This document shows, one piece after another, positions 50,022 through 57,748 of a stretch of DNA of 64,000 nucleotides. A model generated the notes under the pieces. That model was not told the origin of the DNA. It did no database searches and worked only from the letters and a program-made list of their open reading frames with translations. Position 1 is the stretch's first letter. Each line of letters starts with the position of its first letter. Source of the DNA: an uncultured Paracoccaceae bacterium (GTDB lineage Bacteria; Pseudomonadota; Alphaproteobacteria; Rhodobacterales; Rhodobacteraceae); NCBI GenBank assembly GCA_947496535.1, contig CANMDE010000005.1, positions 124,001 through 188,000 on the forward strand, given 5' to 3'. Both the position numbers and the translations under genes were made by a program.

Positions 50022-52481
50022 CTATTCGGGCCGCAGAACTGTCACGCCCACAGCCGCTGCGCGAGCCAGATTAGGGTCTAGCGACATCGGGATATATTCA
50101 CCCCGGCGCCAGAGTTCGCCCAGATTGTCATAGTAGCGTGAAAGCGGATGACCGGATTGTCCCGTTGCTGTCACAAAAACGGAACTGTCAGGGTCGGCAA
50201 AATCATAAACGCCCCTATATCCGGCGGCATGCACATTCTGGAACGGGTGTGGTTCTGACCCGGATGTGCGCCCACGTTGCAGCGTATGATTGCCTCCGCT
50301 GGTGGATTGCCGAATGTTGACGAACCATTTCAGCACGGATTGCTGCCCCAGTGTTGGGTGTTCGTGAACAGCTTCGTGTGCATCGCCCCAGCGTACCGTT
50401 TCAACAGCCGCACCCTGATTTTCCTCAATCCAGATGACCGCATCATCCAGCGACTGGCGGGCGATGTCCGTACAGGTTTCGGTTGCTGCGGATTGGACGA
50501 CGTCGCACCAGATGCTGGCTCCATCTACGTCACGCAGCACACGTTCCAGAAAAAGAGGGTTCGGATGGGTGAACTCTGCGGCAAGCGGCCCCAACTCATC
50601 ACGGATCAGGCGCCGTTGGAATTCGCGCGCCCAGGCGGCATAGATCAGCGGCTCAGGCAGGTGTTCGTTCATTTCGCCATTCCATGCGAGCAGCAGATCA
50701 AGGGCTGTTTGGCGTTTTCGCTCAGGTGTTCCGGCTTCTGCTGCCTCGCCCGTGAAGCCCAGATCAGCGCTCATCAATCGCACCAGGGTCACTGCGGCTT
50801 CGCTTACGGTGTCGAGTTGCGCCTCGATAAAGCTGTCGCGCGTGTGGACTTGCCGCACCTGCATCAGGCGACGCCATCGCGAAATGCGGTAATTGTCCCC
50901 CCAATGGAATGAGACATGATCCGGAAAGGGGCGATCCACGGTTTTGTTATTGGTATTGCCAAGAATACCCCCGTCCGGGTTTACGAATTCGGGGTTGTCA
51001 GAATAGGGAAAGCGACCTTGCCAGCGGTTTTCCGGCAGATAACCGTAGGACGGCAATCGACCCTGACTGGTGTGATTGGGTTCACGGGCGGGCAGGGCGC
51101 CAATGGTTTTCATAGCGATCCGGTTGCGGTCGGCTACGGTCAGGTTTTGCGCAGGCGCGATGTAGTCGGCACCTGCGGTGATCGCCTCATCGACAGTGCG
51201 GGCGCTTGAGATCTTCAAGGCGGCTGACATAGACGTGTCTTGCCCCGACAGTGCTGTCCACGCGACCGAGGCGACATGACCGGGTGGGGTGATTGTGCCC
51301 AGATCAAACTGGCTGCCGGACATGACGGGCCCATTGGCTGTCCATCGCAGGCGCAGGGTTACTGCCGGTGCATCCTTGACCCGGACAATGCTGTCCCGGC
51401 TTCGAAACGGCACCCAGCCGTCCGGCCCACGGTATTCGTTTGGGTTTTCGGGATTCACCTCTTCGATGAACACATCCTGATCATCCGCATATGCGCTGGT
51501 GATCCCCCAACCGATATCGGCGCTACGCCCTGACAATATCGCCGGCATACCGGGGATGGTGGCACCAATGACGCCACCTGAGGACAGTTCCAGCCGAGCC
51601 AGATACCAGACCGTCGGTGCGGTTAGCCCAAGGTGCGGATCATTGGCCAGCAACGTGGCCCCGGTGGCCGAACGGGCCGCATTGGCCGCCCAGGCGTTGG
51701 ATGCGCCAGCCAGTTCAGGTGGTTTGATAGGTGAGAGCGGATCATAGGCGGGGCGGGTGTTTGCGGTATAGCGCGGGACGTCGTCAATCAGACTGGCATA
51801 TTCTGGCAAGGCTGCGATGCCGTCGCTTGGGTCGTCGGGCATGATGTCCCTTAGCCGGTCCCCACCGATCATCAGGGATGTACGCGCCCGAAGAACCTCG
51901 TTTTCAAGATGCGATGACAGTTGCAGGGCCATCAGTTTCAGGATCGCCAGAGAGTCCGCCGGTTGCCAGGGCGCAATCGGATGCTGGAATAGCCACATCT
52001 CTGGCGCGCCACGACCCAGAGCGCCCGTGTTAACCTGATCGATCCAAGCGTTTACCCCGGATGCGTAAGCATCAAGCGCGGTCTTCGTTGTGTCGTCCTG
52101 ATGTTTGACCGACGATACGGCCAGCGCATAAAGATCAAAGCGCCGCACGATTGCATCAATGGGCACAGTGCGTTCGCCGAACAGCTCTGACAAACGTCCC
52201 TGAGCAGTGCGACGAAGCATGGTCATTTGCCAAAGCCGGTCCTGCGCATGGGCATAGCCCAAGGCGAAGTACACATCTGCATCGTCGGCCCCAAAAATGT
52301 GTGGGACGTTGGCGTTGTCGCGTACGATTTCAACTGGTGCTTCGATCCCAGCGACAGTGGCATCGTTGTTGTAATCTGGCAGTGACCGGGACGCGAAATA
52401 ATAAACGAGGAACGCCGCCCCCACGGCAAGCCCGATCAATACCGTGACGAGCCTTACCAGCCAACGAAAAACGCGCGCCAT
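50022..52481 (-). CDS. penicillin-acylase-family Ntn hydrolase
   Basis: 819 aa. N-terminal signal or anchor helix (LVTVLIGLAVGAAFLVYYF), an alpha chain, and the autocatalytic cleavage site before the Ser of ASNAWAANAARS (about residue 260), which becomes the N-terminal nucleophile of the beta chain. NDPHLGL and FHWGDNYRISRWRRLM are further landmarks. Members cleave amide bonds of acylated compounds such as penicillins, acyl-homoserine lactones or aculeacin; the substrate here is unknown. A role in quorum-signal hydrolysis is possible in this lineage. Confidence 0.88.
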   Translation of the reverse strand: MARVFRWLVRLVTVLIGLAVGAAFLVYYFASRSLPDYNNDATVAGIEAPVEIVRDNANVPHIFGADDADVYFALGYAHAQDRLWQMTMLRRTAQGRLSELFGERTVPIDAIVRRFDLYALAVSSVKHQDDTTKTALDAYASGVNAWIDQVNTGALGRGAPEMWLFQHPIAPWQPADSLAILKLMALQLSSHLENEVLRARTSLMIGGDRLRDIMPDDPSDGIAALPEYASLIDDVPRYTANTRPAYDPLSPIKPPELAGASNAWAANAARSATGATLLANDPHLGLTAPTVWYLARLELSSGGVIGATIPGMPAILSGRSADIGWGITSAYADDQDVFIEEVNPENPNEYRGPDGWVPFRSRDSIVRVKDAPAVTLRLRWTANGPVMSGSQFDLGTITPPGHVASVAWTALSGQDTSMSAALKISSARTVDEAITAGADYIAPAQNLTVADRNRIAMKTIGALPAREPNHTSQGRLPSYGYLPENRWQGRFPYSDNPEFVNPDGGILGNTNNKTVDRPFPDHVSFHWGDNYRISRWRRLMQVRQVHTRDSFIEAQLDTVSEAAVTLVRLMSADLGFTGEAAEAGTPERKRQTALDLLLAWNGEMNEHLPEPLIYAAWAREFQRRLIRDELGPLAAEFTHPNPLFLERVLRDVDGASIWCDVVQSAATETCTDIARQSLDDAVIWIEENQGAAVETVRWGDAHEAVHEHPTLGQQSVLKWFVNIRQSTSGGNHTLQRGRTSGSEPHPFQNVHAAGYRGVYDFADPDSSVFVTATGQSGHPLSRYYDNLGELWRRGEYIPMSLDPNLARAAAVGVTVLRPE

Positions 52482-52858
52482 TATGTCTCCGATCTTTGCC
52501 TGCTATGCAGGCTTACACATACATGAGGGCAGTTTCCACCGGGCATCTGACGCAATTAGATGCGTTCGCTCAGCGGCGGGGTTTGGGATCGATACACCCA
52601 AGGCGTGTTTGGATGAAACCGCAACAAACCTGCATTTTTCAAAGCAACATGCATGTACTTTTACAAAATTGTATTGCACGGTGGGTTGGCACCAACTTTT
52701 GCGATGGACCACCATCAAATTTCGAGTGTGTCTGTCCGTTTTACTTACCTTTCGAGGTCTTGCGATTAACGCAGATTATTGTAGCACGAGTATTTGATAA
52801 TGATTTTGATAATGACAATGAATGACGATTGGACATGCGCGATCCGGGGAGGGCGAGC
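52482..52858. other. AT-richer intergenic region with no gene found
   Basis: 377 bases between the acylase start and the aminotransferase. The right half (about 52630-52830) is clearly richer in A and T than the rest of the window and contains a 12-base near-perfect tandem repeat at 52793-52816. No convincing ORF or RNA was found; the two short ORFs here have no coding character. Confidence 0.6.
52793..52816. repeat. 12-bp tandem repeat upstream of the aminotransferase
   Basis: TTTGATAATGAT followed at once by TTTGATAATGAC. It lies about 40 bases before the start codon of the aminotransferase, so it could be a binding site or part of the promoter; TATTTGATAATG also resembles a -10 region. 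Confidence 0.45.
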
Positions 52859-54049
52859 ATGACCCGGGCACAAGAACTGGTTAATACTGCTGCCAACCTG
52901 AACGAGGTTCCGGAACCCGTCCGGCTTATTCGCCCAAGTTTACCGCCGCTTGCAGATTTTCAGGTTTTGCTGGAGGAAATCTGGCAATCACGCCATTTGA
53001 CGAATTTCGGCCCAATCCATCAGCGTTTTGAAAGTGAGCTCGCTGATTTCTTTGGTACACCGCACGTCGCCTTGGTCAGCAATGCGACGCTTGGCCTGAT
53101 TGCTGTGATGCGCATTCTCAAGGATTGTCAAAAATCCGAAGTGGCAGACGAAATTGTGACGTCACCATTTTCCTTTGTGGCAACACCCAATTCCATTAAA
53201 CTTTCGGGGTTCAAGCCTGTCTTTGCTGATGTGGATGCCCACACGCTGGGCCTGTCGGCTAAGGCTGCAGAAGCCGCGATAACTGACCGCACTTGTGCGA
53301 TCCTGGCAGTACATGCCTTTGGTATTCCCTGTGACATTGAAGGGCTGCAGCAAGTCGCAGACGCACATAACCTGCCGCTGATCTATGATGCCGCACATGC
53401 GTTTGGAGTGCAGCACCAGGGCAAATCACTTCCGTCATATGGCGATTTTTCCGTGCTGAGCTTTCACGCAACAAAGGTGTTCAATACGTTCGAAGGCGGA
53501 GCGGTCATCTGCCCTGATGCGGAAAGCAAGGCGGCGATTGATCTTTTTGGCAATCACGGGATTAAGACTGAAACCGATATTCCCATCGCTGGCTTCAACG
53601 CGAAGATGAGCGAGTTGCACGCTGCAGTGGGTTTGACCCAGATGCCGTCGATCGGAGATGAGTTGGCGGCGCGGAAAAAGCGGGCGCAGTATTATTGCCG
53701 CGCATTGAAATCAATCGATGGCGTCGCAAATGTCTGTCCGATGAATTGCGGTGGTGGGCATAACTATTATGCGTTCCCGGTTTTGGTTGATCAGGAATTT
53801 CCACTCGACCGCGATGCACTACAGCAGTCGTTCACAGATGCAGATGTTATTACGCGGCGCTATTTCTATCCGCTTCTTTCTGATTTACCGATGTATCGGA
53901 ACCCCGCTCGCGGGCAGGGCGACGAGTTCCCCATCGCTGCGGACATAGCACGACGTGTGCTATGCTTGCCTTTGCATCCGGAGCTGACGACCACCGAACA
54001 AGACCGTGTCTTGGATGTACTGAGGACAGCCACGAATGGCCAAAAATGA
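52859..54049 (+). CDS. DegT/DnrJ/EryC1 sugar aminotransferase
   Basis: About 396 aa from the ATG at 52859, chosen for the GGGGAGGG site a few bases before it; the frame is open further upstream. PLP fold type I: SRHLTNFGPIHQRFESELA at the N-terminus, and the Schiff-base Lys in LSFHATKVFNTFEGGA. Such enzymes aminate nucleotide-linked keto-sugars for surface glycans or natural products. Overlaps the glycosyltransferase by 14 bases, so the two form a unit. Confidence 0.9.
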   Translation: MTRAQELVNTAANLNEVPEPVRLIRPSLPPLADFQVLLEEIWQSRHLTNFGPIHQRFESELADFFGTPHVALVSNATLGLIAVMRILKDCQKSEVADEIVTSPFSFVATPNSIKLSGFKPVFADVDAHTLGLSAKAAEAAITDRTCAILAVHAFGIPCDIEGLQQVADAHNLPLIYDAAHAFGVQHQGKSLPSYGDFSVLSFHATKVFNTFEGGAVICPDAESKAAIDLFGNHGIKTETDIPIAGFNAKMSELHAAVGLTQMPSIGDELAARKKRAQYYCRALKSIDGVANVCPMNCGGGHNYYAFPVLVDQEFPLDRDALQQSFTDADVITRRYFYPLLSDLPMYRNPARGQGDEFPIAADIARRVLCLPLHPELTTTEQDRVLDVLRTATNGQK

Positions 54050-55223
54050 ACTGATCCTGCTGCCGTCACTCAAGGCGAGCAAGGGTGCAAATGGCGGGTT
54101 GGTTCTGACAAAGAAGTATCTGGAGGGGGCAAGCGAATTCGCTCGTACCTGGCCAGGCTCGGTCACTACACTGATCAAGACCACGCCCAATCCGACAACT
54201 GATCTGGACCATGTCGAAATCCTGCCCGGGGACGCGGATACGGGGCTTGAAATGCGCCCAGAGACGCCGGATGGGCTGGCCGCGAGACTGGACGGCGCTG
54301 CGATAGCATTGGGTTTTTTGTCCACATTTGAAGAACCAACCGTGCAGATATGCCATGAAATTGGACTGCCTATTGTCGTGACAGCGGAGTACTCGACGAA
54401 GACCCAAAAGCAGATCATCGATGCGGGCACCTCAAACCCGATCTTGCGGTTGCGACGCCGTCATTGGCTTTGGAAGGCGCAGCGATCGTGCCGCAGGGTT
54501 CTTAGAATGGTCGATGGCCTGCAATGCAGTGGCACGCCGACATACGACGAATATCGCGATCTTCAGCCCGACGCTCTGGTCTTTTTCGACAACCGCGTGC
54601 GGGCCGATGGTGTGATCGGACAAGAGATGCTTGCTAAGAAATGTGCGGAGCTGAAGGAAGGCAAGCCGCTCCGCCTTGTTTTTGGCGGTCGCTTCATTCC
54701 GATGAAAGGCGTGCAGTATCTGCCCGAGGTTGCGGCAGCTTTGCGCAAACAGGGCGTTCCATTTACCTTGGATATCTACGGGGGCGGGCCTCTGGAGGAC
54801 AAGTTGAAGGCAGACATTGCGGCGATGGGACTTCAAGACTGTGTGCGTCTGCCCGGTGTGTTGGATTTTCGCACTGGCTGGATTCCAACATTAATGGAAA
54901 AGGCTGATCTTTTTGTATGCTGCCACCCACAGGGCGATCCATCGAGCACCTATCCGGAAGTGATGTCTTGCGGCGTACCCATTGTTGGTTTTGAGAACGA
55001 GGCCTTCGCCGGTGTTGTCCAACGATCCGGTAGCGGTTTTCTGACACCGATGAACAACCCACAAGCGCTGGCAGATAAGCTTGTGACATTATCAAAGGAT
55101 CGCGATCTGCTGGTCGAGGCGGCCAATACAGCCCGAAGCTTTGCGTTGGAACATTCTTTTGAAGCCACGTTCAAACGGCGCGCAGAGTTTCTCATCAATA
55201 TAAGTGAGCGTGTACCGGCATAG
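54036..55223 (+). CDS. glycosyltransferase (GT-B fold, GT4-like)
   Basis: 395 aa. The C-terminal half is the Glycos_transf_1 domain: RLVFGGRFIPMKGVQYLPEV, a DIYGGGPLEDKLK segment, and the acidic E-x7-E type motif near TYPEVMSCGVPIVGFENEA. The N-terminal acceptor part is unlike any family I can name. With the aminotransferase it probably builds an amino-sugar glycan. The overlap implies translational coupling. Confidence 0.88.
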   Translation: MAKNELILLPSLKASKGANGGLVLTKKYLEGASEFARTWPGSVTTLIKTTPNPTTDLDHVEILPGDADTGLEMRPETPDGLAARLDGAAIALGFLSTFEEPTVQICHEIGLPIVVTAEYSTKTQKQIIDAGTSNPILRLRRRHWLWKAQRSCRRVLRMVDGLQCSGTPTYDEYRDLQPDALVFFDNRVRADGVIGQEMLAKKCAELKEGKPLRLVFGGRFIPMKGVQYLPEVAAALRKQGVPFTLDIYGGGPLEDKLKADIAAMGLQDCVRLPGVLDFRTGWIPTLMEKADLFVCCHPQGDPSSTYPEVMSCGVPIVGFENEAFAGVVQRSGSGFLTPMNNPQALADKLVTLSKDRDLLVEAANTARSFALEHSFEATFKRRAEFLINISERVPA

Positions 55224-55302
55224 TATTGGGGAATGGGCGCAATGAGTGCTTTGGGGTTGGCCAGCACAGAATAATGGCGGCGTCGATGGGCTGCAGCTCT
55301 AG

Positions 55303-55484
55303 ATCGTACCGACCGGTGCCAAATCATGGCTGCTACGCTGTATGGCGGGTGTTAAACGGCGTCACGTTGGATTGGGTGGGTATCCAGATGTTGCCCTTGC
55401 GACAGCCCGTGAGCGGGCGCGAGGCTCGTGACCTCATCAATCAAGGTGTTGACCCAATTGAGCAACGCAAAGCCACCAAGGCGG
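55303..55484 (+). pseudogene. decayed P4-type tyrosine integrase, Arm-binding domain fragment
   Basis: The frame beginning near 55303 reads PTGAKSWLLRCMAGVKRRH, then VGLGGYPDVALATARERA; after a frameshift at about 55420 it continues EARDLINQGVDPIEQRK and ATKAALR. This is the DUF4102 Arm-DNA-binding domain that opens P4-family integrases. The start, a stop codon just before 55303, the frameshift, and the absence of any catalytic domain show a remnant. It is a trace of an integrated element near the glycan genes. Confidence 0.82.
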
Positions 55485-55695
55485 CGCTGAGGGTTTTTGG
55501 CCTGCTGCCGGTTTCGTGGACGGCAATCGTTTGCAGCGGGTAAAAACGGGCGCGTCGGGCGTTGCCGATAAATCAATTGGAACAAAGTTCCACATTTTGA
55601 CCGGGGTAACGCACGTATCATGCTGAATCTCAAACTCTTTGGCCAGAATTTCTTGAGTGAAACAGTATGGTCTAGATCCAGATGCCAAGGTGGCT
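55485..55695. other. non-coding remnant between integrase fragment and regulator
   Basis: 211 bases where the integrase similarity stops. No domain, repeat pair or tRNA was recognised on either strand. It abuts the 3' end of the sigma-54-type regulator at 55696. Confidence 0.4.
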
Positions 55696-57555
55696 TCATT
55701 CATTTTCCCAATCCGATCGGTCCAGCTGAAGCGAGCTGAGACGAGAATATACTGTTGTCGGAGCGATGCCCAATAACTTTGCTGCGCCGCCCGCTCCCGA
55801 AACACGGCCTTTCGCGCGGCGCATGCAGGCAATCAGGTTTTCTCGTTCCAGAGTGCGTATTTCGGCCTCTGACATGACAACATCGTTTGAAGCGGTGGCA
55901 CTGCCACCGCTCGCCCCAATATCAAATTGAAGCCGCCCGCCATGGGCCAGGATCACGGCTCTCTCGATCACATTCTGTAATTCCCGTACATTACCGGGCC
56001 AGTCATAGGCCAACAACTGATCTATATTGGCTTTGGATAATCTGGTTTCCGACAAACGCAGCCGTCTGGTTGTCAGATCAACAAAGTGTTTGGCAAGATA
56101 GGGGATGTCATCGGGCCGCTCCCGCAAGGCGTCACAGCGAATTGGAAAGACACTCAGGGCAAAATACAGGTCCTGACGGAACCGGCCTGCTTTGACCTCG
56201 GCCTCTAGGTTGCGCCCGGTCGTCGAGATGATAGTGGCGTTGATCGGGATATCGGTTTGGTCGCCGATACGGCGGTAGTGCCCATCCTGAACGACCGCCA
56301 TGAGCTTGGCTTGAAAATCGAGGGGGAGTTCGGACACTTCGTCTAGATGCAGTATCCCATTCTGTGCAAGCCCCAGCCTGCCGACACGATCCCGCATGGC
56401 GCCCCGAAACGCGCCTTTGCGATGGCCGAAAAATTCTGCCTCGAAATCTTCAATGGAGATGGCTGAGCAATTGACCTTGATCAACGGGCGTTTGCTGCGG
56501 GGGCTCGCGTCGTGGATTGCTGACACAGTCAGGTTTTTTCCGGTCCCGCTTTCACCAGTGATCAGAACATTGGTGTTGGTATCGGCGACCAGATCAATCT
56601 GGGCATTGAGGTTTCGGATGGCAGGCGACACGCCAACGATACCGCTATGCGACCGCTCTGTTCGGATTTCGGTCAGCAGGTAGTCGTTTTCCTGTTCAAG
56701 CTGGGTACGTAGCTGCTCTACCTCCTCCATCGCGCTGCGCAGCTTGCGTTCATTTTCCTTGCGTTCCGTTACATCGCGAAAGATTACCACGGCACCGGCC
56801 AGCACGCTTTGATCGTAGATCGGGGTCGAAACATACTCTACAAGAATTGGTTTGCCATCCTTTCGCCAGAACGCATCATTTTCGACCCGTTGGGTCTTGT
56901 CCTTGCGAAAAGTGTGGTAGATCGGGCAACTATGCGCGGGAAAATGATCACCATTCAGATGGGTGTGGTGAATGATTGAATGTAGCTCACGCCCGATCAG
57001 GTCGTCCGCATCCCAGCCCAGCATTTCCTGAGCGGCGCGGTTGACGAAAGTGGCTTTGCCTTCCGCGTTGATCCCGTAAATGCCTTCGCCCGCCGCATCC
57101 AGAATGAGTTGGTTTTGACGTTCGACTTCTTGAAAAAAGCCATAGACGTTCTGCCATTGTAAAAGGCCTGCCCGTTGGTGCGCGTCTTGTTCGGCAAGCT
57201 TGTTGCGTCGGTCTTGTTCTGACAGGTTCAGAAACGTCAGCATGATATGCGCCGGGCCATGTTCCGGAGCGTAGGTCCCGTGCGTCTGCAGTTTCAATGG
57301 GGCACTGGTCGTGTCCTGAAAGCCGATGTTCGTATCGATATAAGACCCGAAATGAGTGACCGCTTCCAGAAAGACGGCGAGTTGGTTGGGCTCTGATTTT
57401 AGAAATCGGCGCAAGCTCTGCCCCGTCATAGCGGTGCCGAACAAAGTGCCGCCTGCGTCGTTCTGCGCAAGTATGACATCATCAGTTGCGTTCAAAACGA
57501 TAGCTGGAAGCGGGTTGAGGCGCAGCGCGTAGTCTAGATCAGAATCGGGTCTCAT
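55696..57555 (-). CDS. PAS-PAS-AAA+-Fis transcription regulator with GAFRGA loop
   Basis: 619 aa from the ATG at 57555 (a TTG at 57579 is an alternative). PAS-like domain 1 (about 8-110), PAS domain 2 (about 145-265, with PAHSCPIYHTF), a coiled linker (270-300), AAA+ domain with Walker A GESGTGKN (334-341), Walker B LHLDEVSE, and a C-terminal Fis HTH (GAAKLLGIAPTTVYSRLSSL). The loop that should be GAFTGA is GAFRGA (381-386). Likely the activator of the divergent cyanate operon: a good -24/-12 promoter lies there. Whether the Arg variant can still engage sigma-54 is uncertain. Confidence 0.9.
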   Translation of the reverse strand: MRPDSDLDYALRLNPLPAIVLNATDDVILAQNDAGGTLFGTAMTGQSLRRFLKSEPNQLAVFLEAVTHFGSYIDTNIGFQDTTSAPLKLQTHGTYAPEHGPAHIMLTFLNLSEQDRRNKLAEQDAHQRAGLLQWQNVYGFFQEVERQNQLILDAAGEGIYGINAEGKATFVNRAAQEMLGWDADDLIGRELHSIIHHTHLNGDHFPAHSCPIYHTFRKDKTQRVENDAFWRKDGKPILVEYVSTPIYDQSVLAGAVVIFRDVTERKENERKLRSAMEEVEQLRTQLEQENDYLLTEIRTERSHSGIVGVSPAIRNLNAQIDLVADTNTNVLITGESGTGKNLTVSAIHDASPRSKRPLIKVNCSAISIEDFEAEFFGHRKGAFRGAMRDRVGRLGLAQNGILHLDEVSELPLDFQAKLMAVVQDGHYRRIGDQTDIPINATIISTTGRNLEAEVKAGRFRQDLYFALSVFPIRCDALRERPDDIPYLAKHFVDLTTRRLRLSETRLSKANIDQLLAYDWPGNVRELQNVIERAVILAHGGRLQFDIGASGGSATASNDVVMSEAEIRTLERENLIACMRRAKGRVSGAGGAAKLLGIAPTTVYSRLSSLQLDRSDWENE

Positions 57556-57598
57556 TGTCCCATTGTGAGCGGCAAGCAATTCATAGTGGCAACAACGG

Positions 57599-57625
57599 AA
57601 TATCGTAATTTACGAAATATCGTAA
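57599..57625. promoter_or_regulatory. candidate activator-binding site: 10-bp direct repeats with nested palindromes
   Basis: AATATCGTAA occurs at 57599-57608 and at 57616-57625 (period 17). Between them TTACGA creates the palindromes TCGTAA-T-TTACGA and TTACGA-AATA-TCGTAA. The cluster sits 114-140 bases upstream of the expected start of the sigma-54 promoter, the normal place for an enhancer, and just outside the regulator start, so it could also serve autoregulation. Confidence 0.6.
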
Positions 57626-57660
57626 GGACTGCCAAAAAAATTACCATTCGTTTCAACCGA

Positions 57661-57685
57661 TTGGCAAAAAGGCGGCAGTTGCCAA
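57661..57685. promoter_or_regulatory. 7-bp inverted repeat between enhancer and promoter
   Basis: TTGGCAA at 57661-57667 and TTGCCAA at 57679-57685, 11-base spacer. It lies 27 bases before the -24 element. Possible site for a second regulator. Confidence 0.4.
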
Positions 57686-57712
57686 AGCCCCTGTGCCGCC
57701 TGACCAATGCCG

Positions 57713-57728
57713 TGGCACCGTTATCGCA
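57713..57728 (+). promoter_or_regulatory. sigma-54 (-24/-12) promoter candidate for the cyanate operon
   Basis: TGGCACCGTTATCGCA matches the consensus TGGCACG-N4-TTGCA with the GG and GC at the exact required spacing; differences are C for G after TGGCAC and C for T before the GC. The start would be near 57739, about 10 bases before the ATG at 57749, so the leader is short and consists mostly of the ribosome-binding site GGGGTGAG. Confidence 0.65.
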
Positions 57729-57748
57729 ACAGTCAAACGGGGTGAGAC

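Noticed and set aside
55226..55543. 105-aa open frame after the glycosyltransferase
   Set aside because: It mixes an unrelated beginning with part of the integrase remnant; not a real gene.
55223..55696. tRNA or attachment site beside the integrase fragment
   Set aside because: No cloverleaf-like sequence or flanking direct repeat was found by eye.
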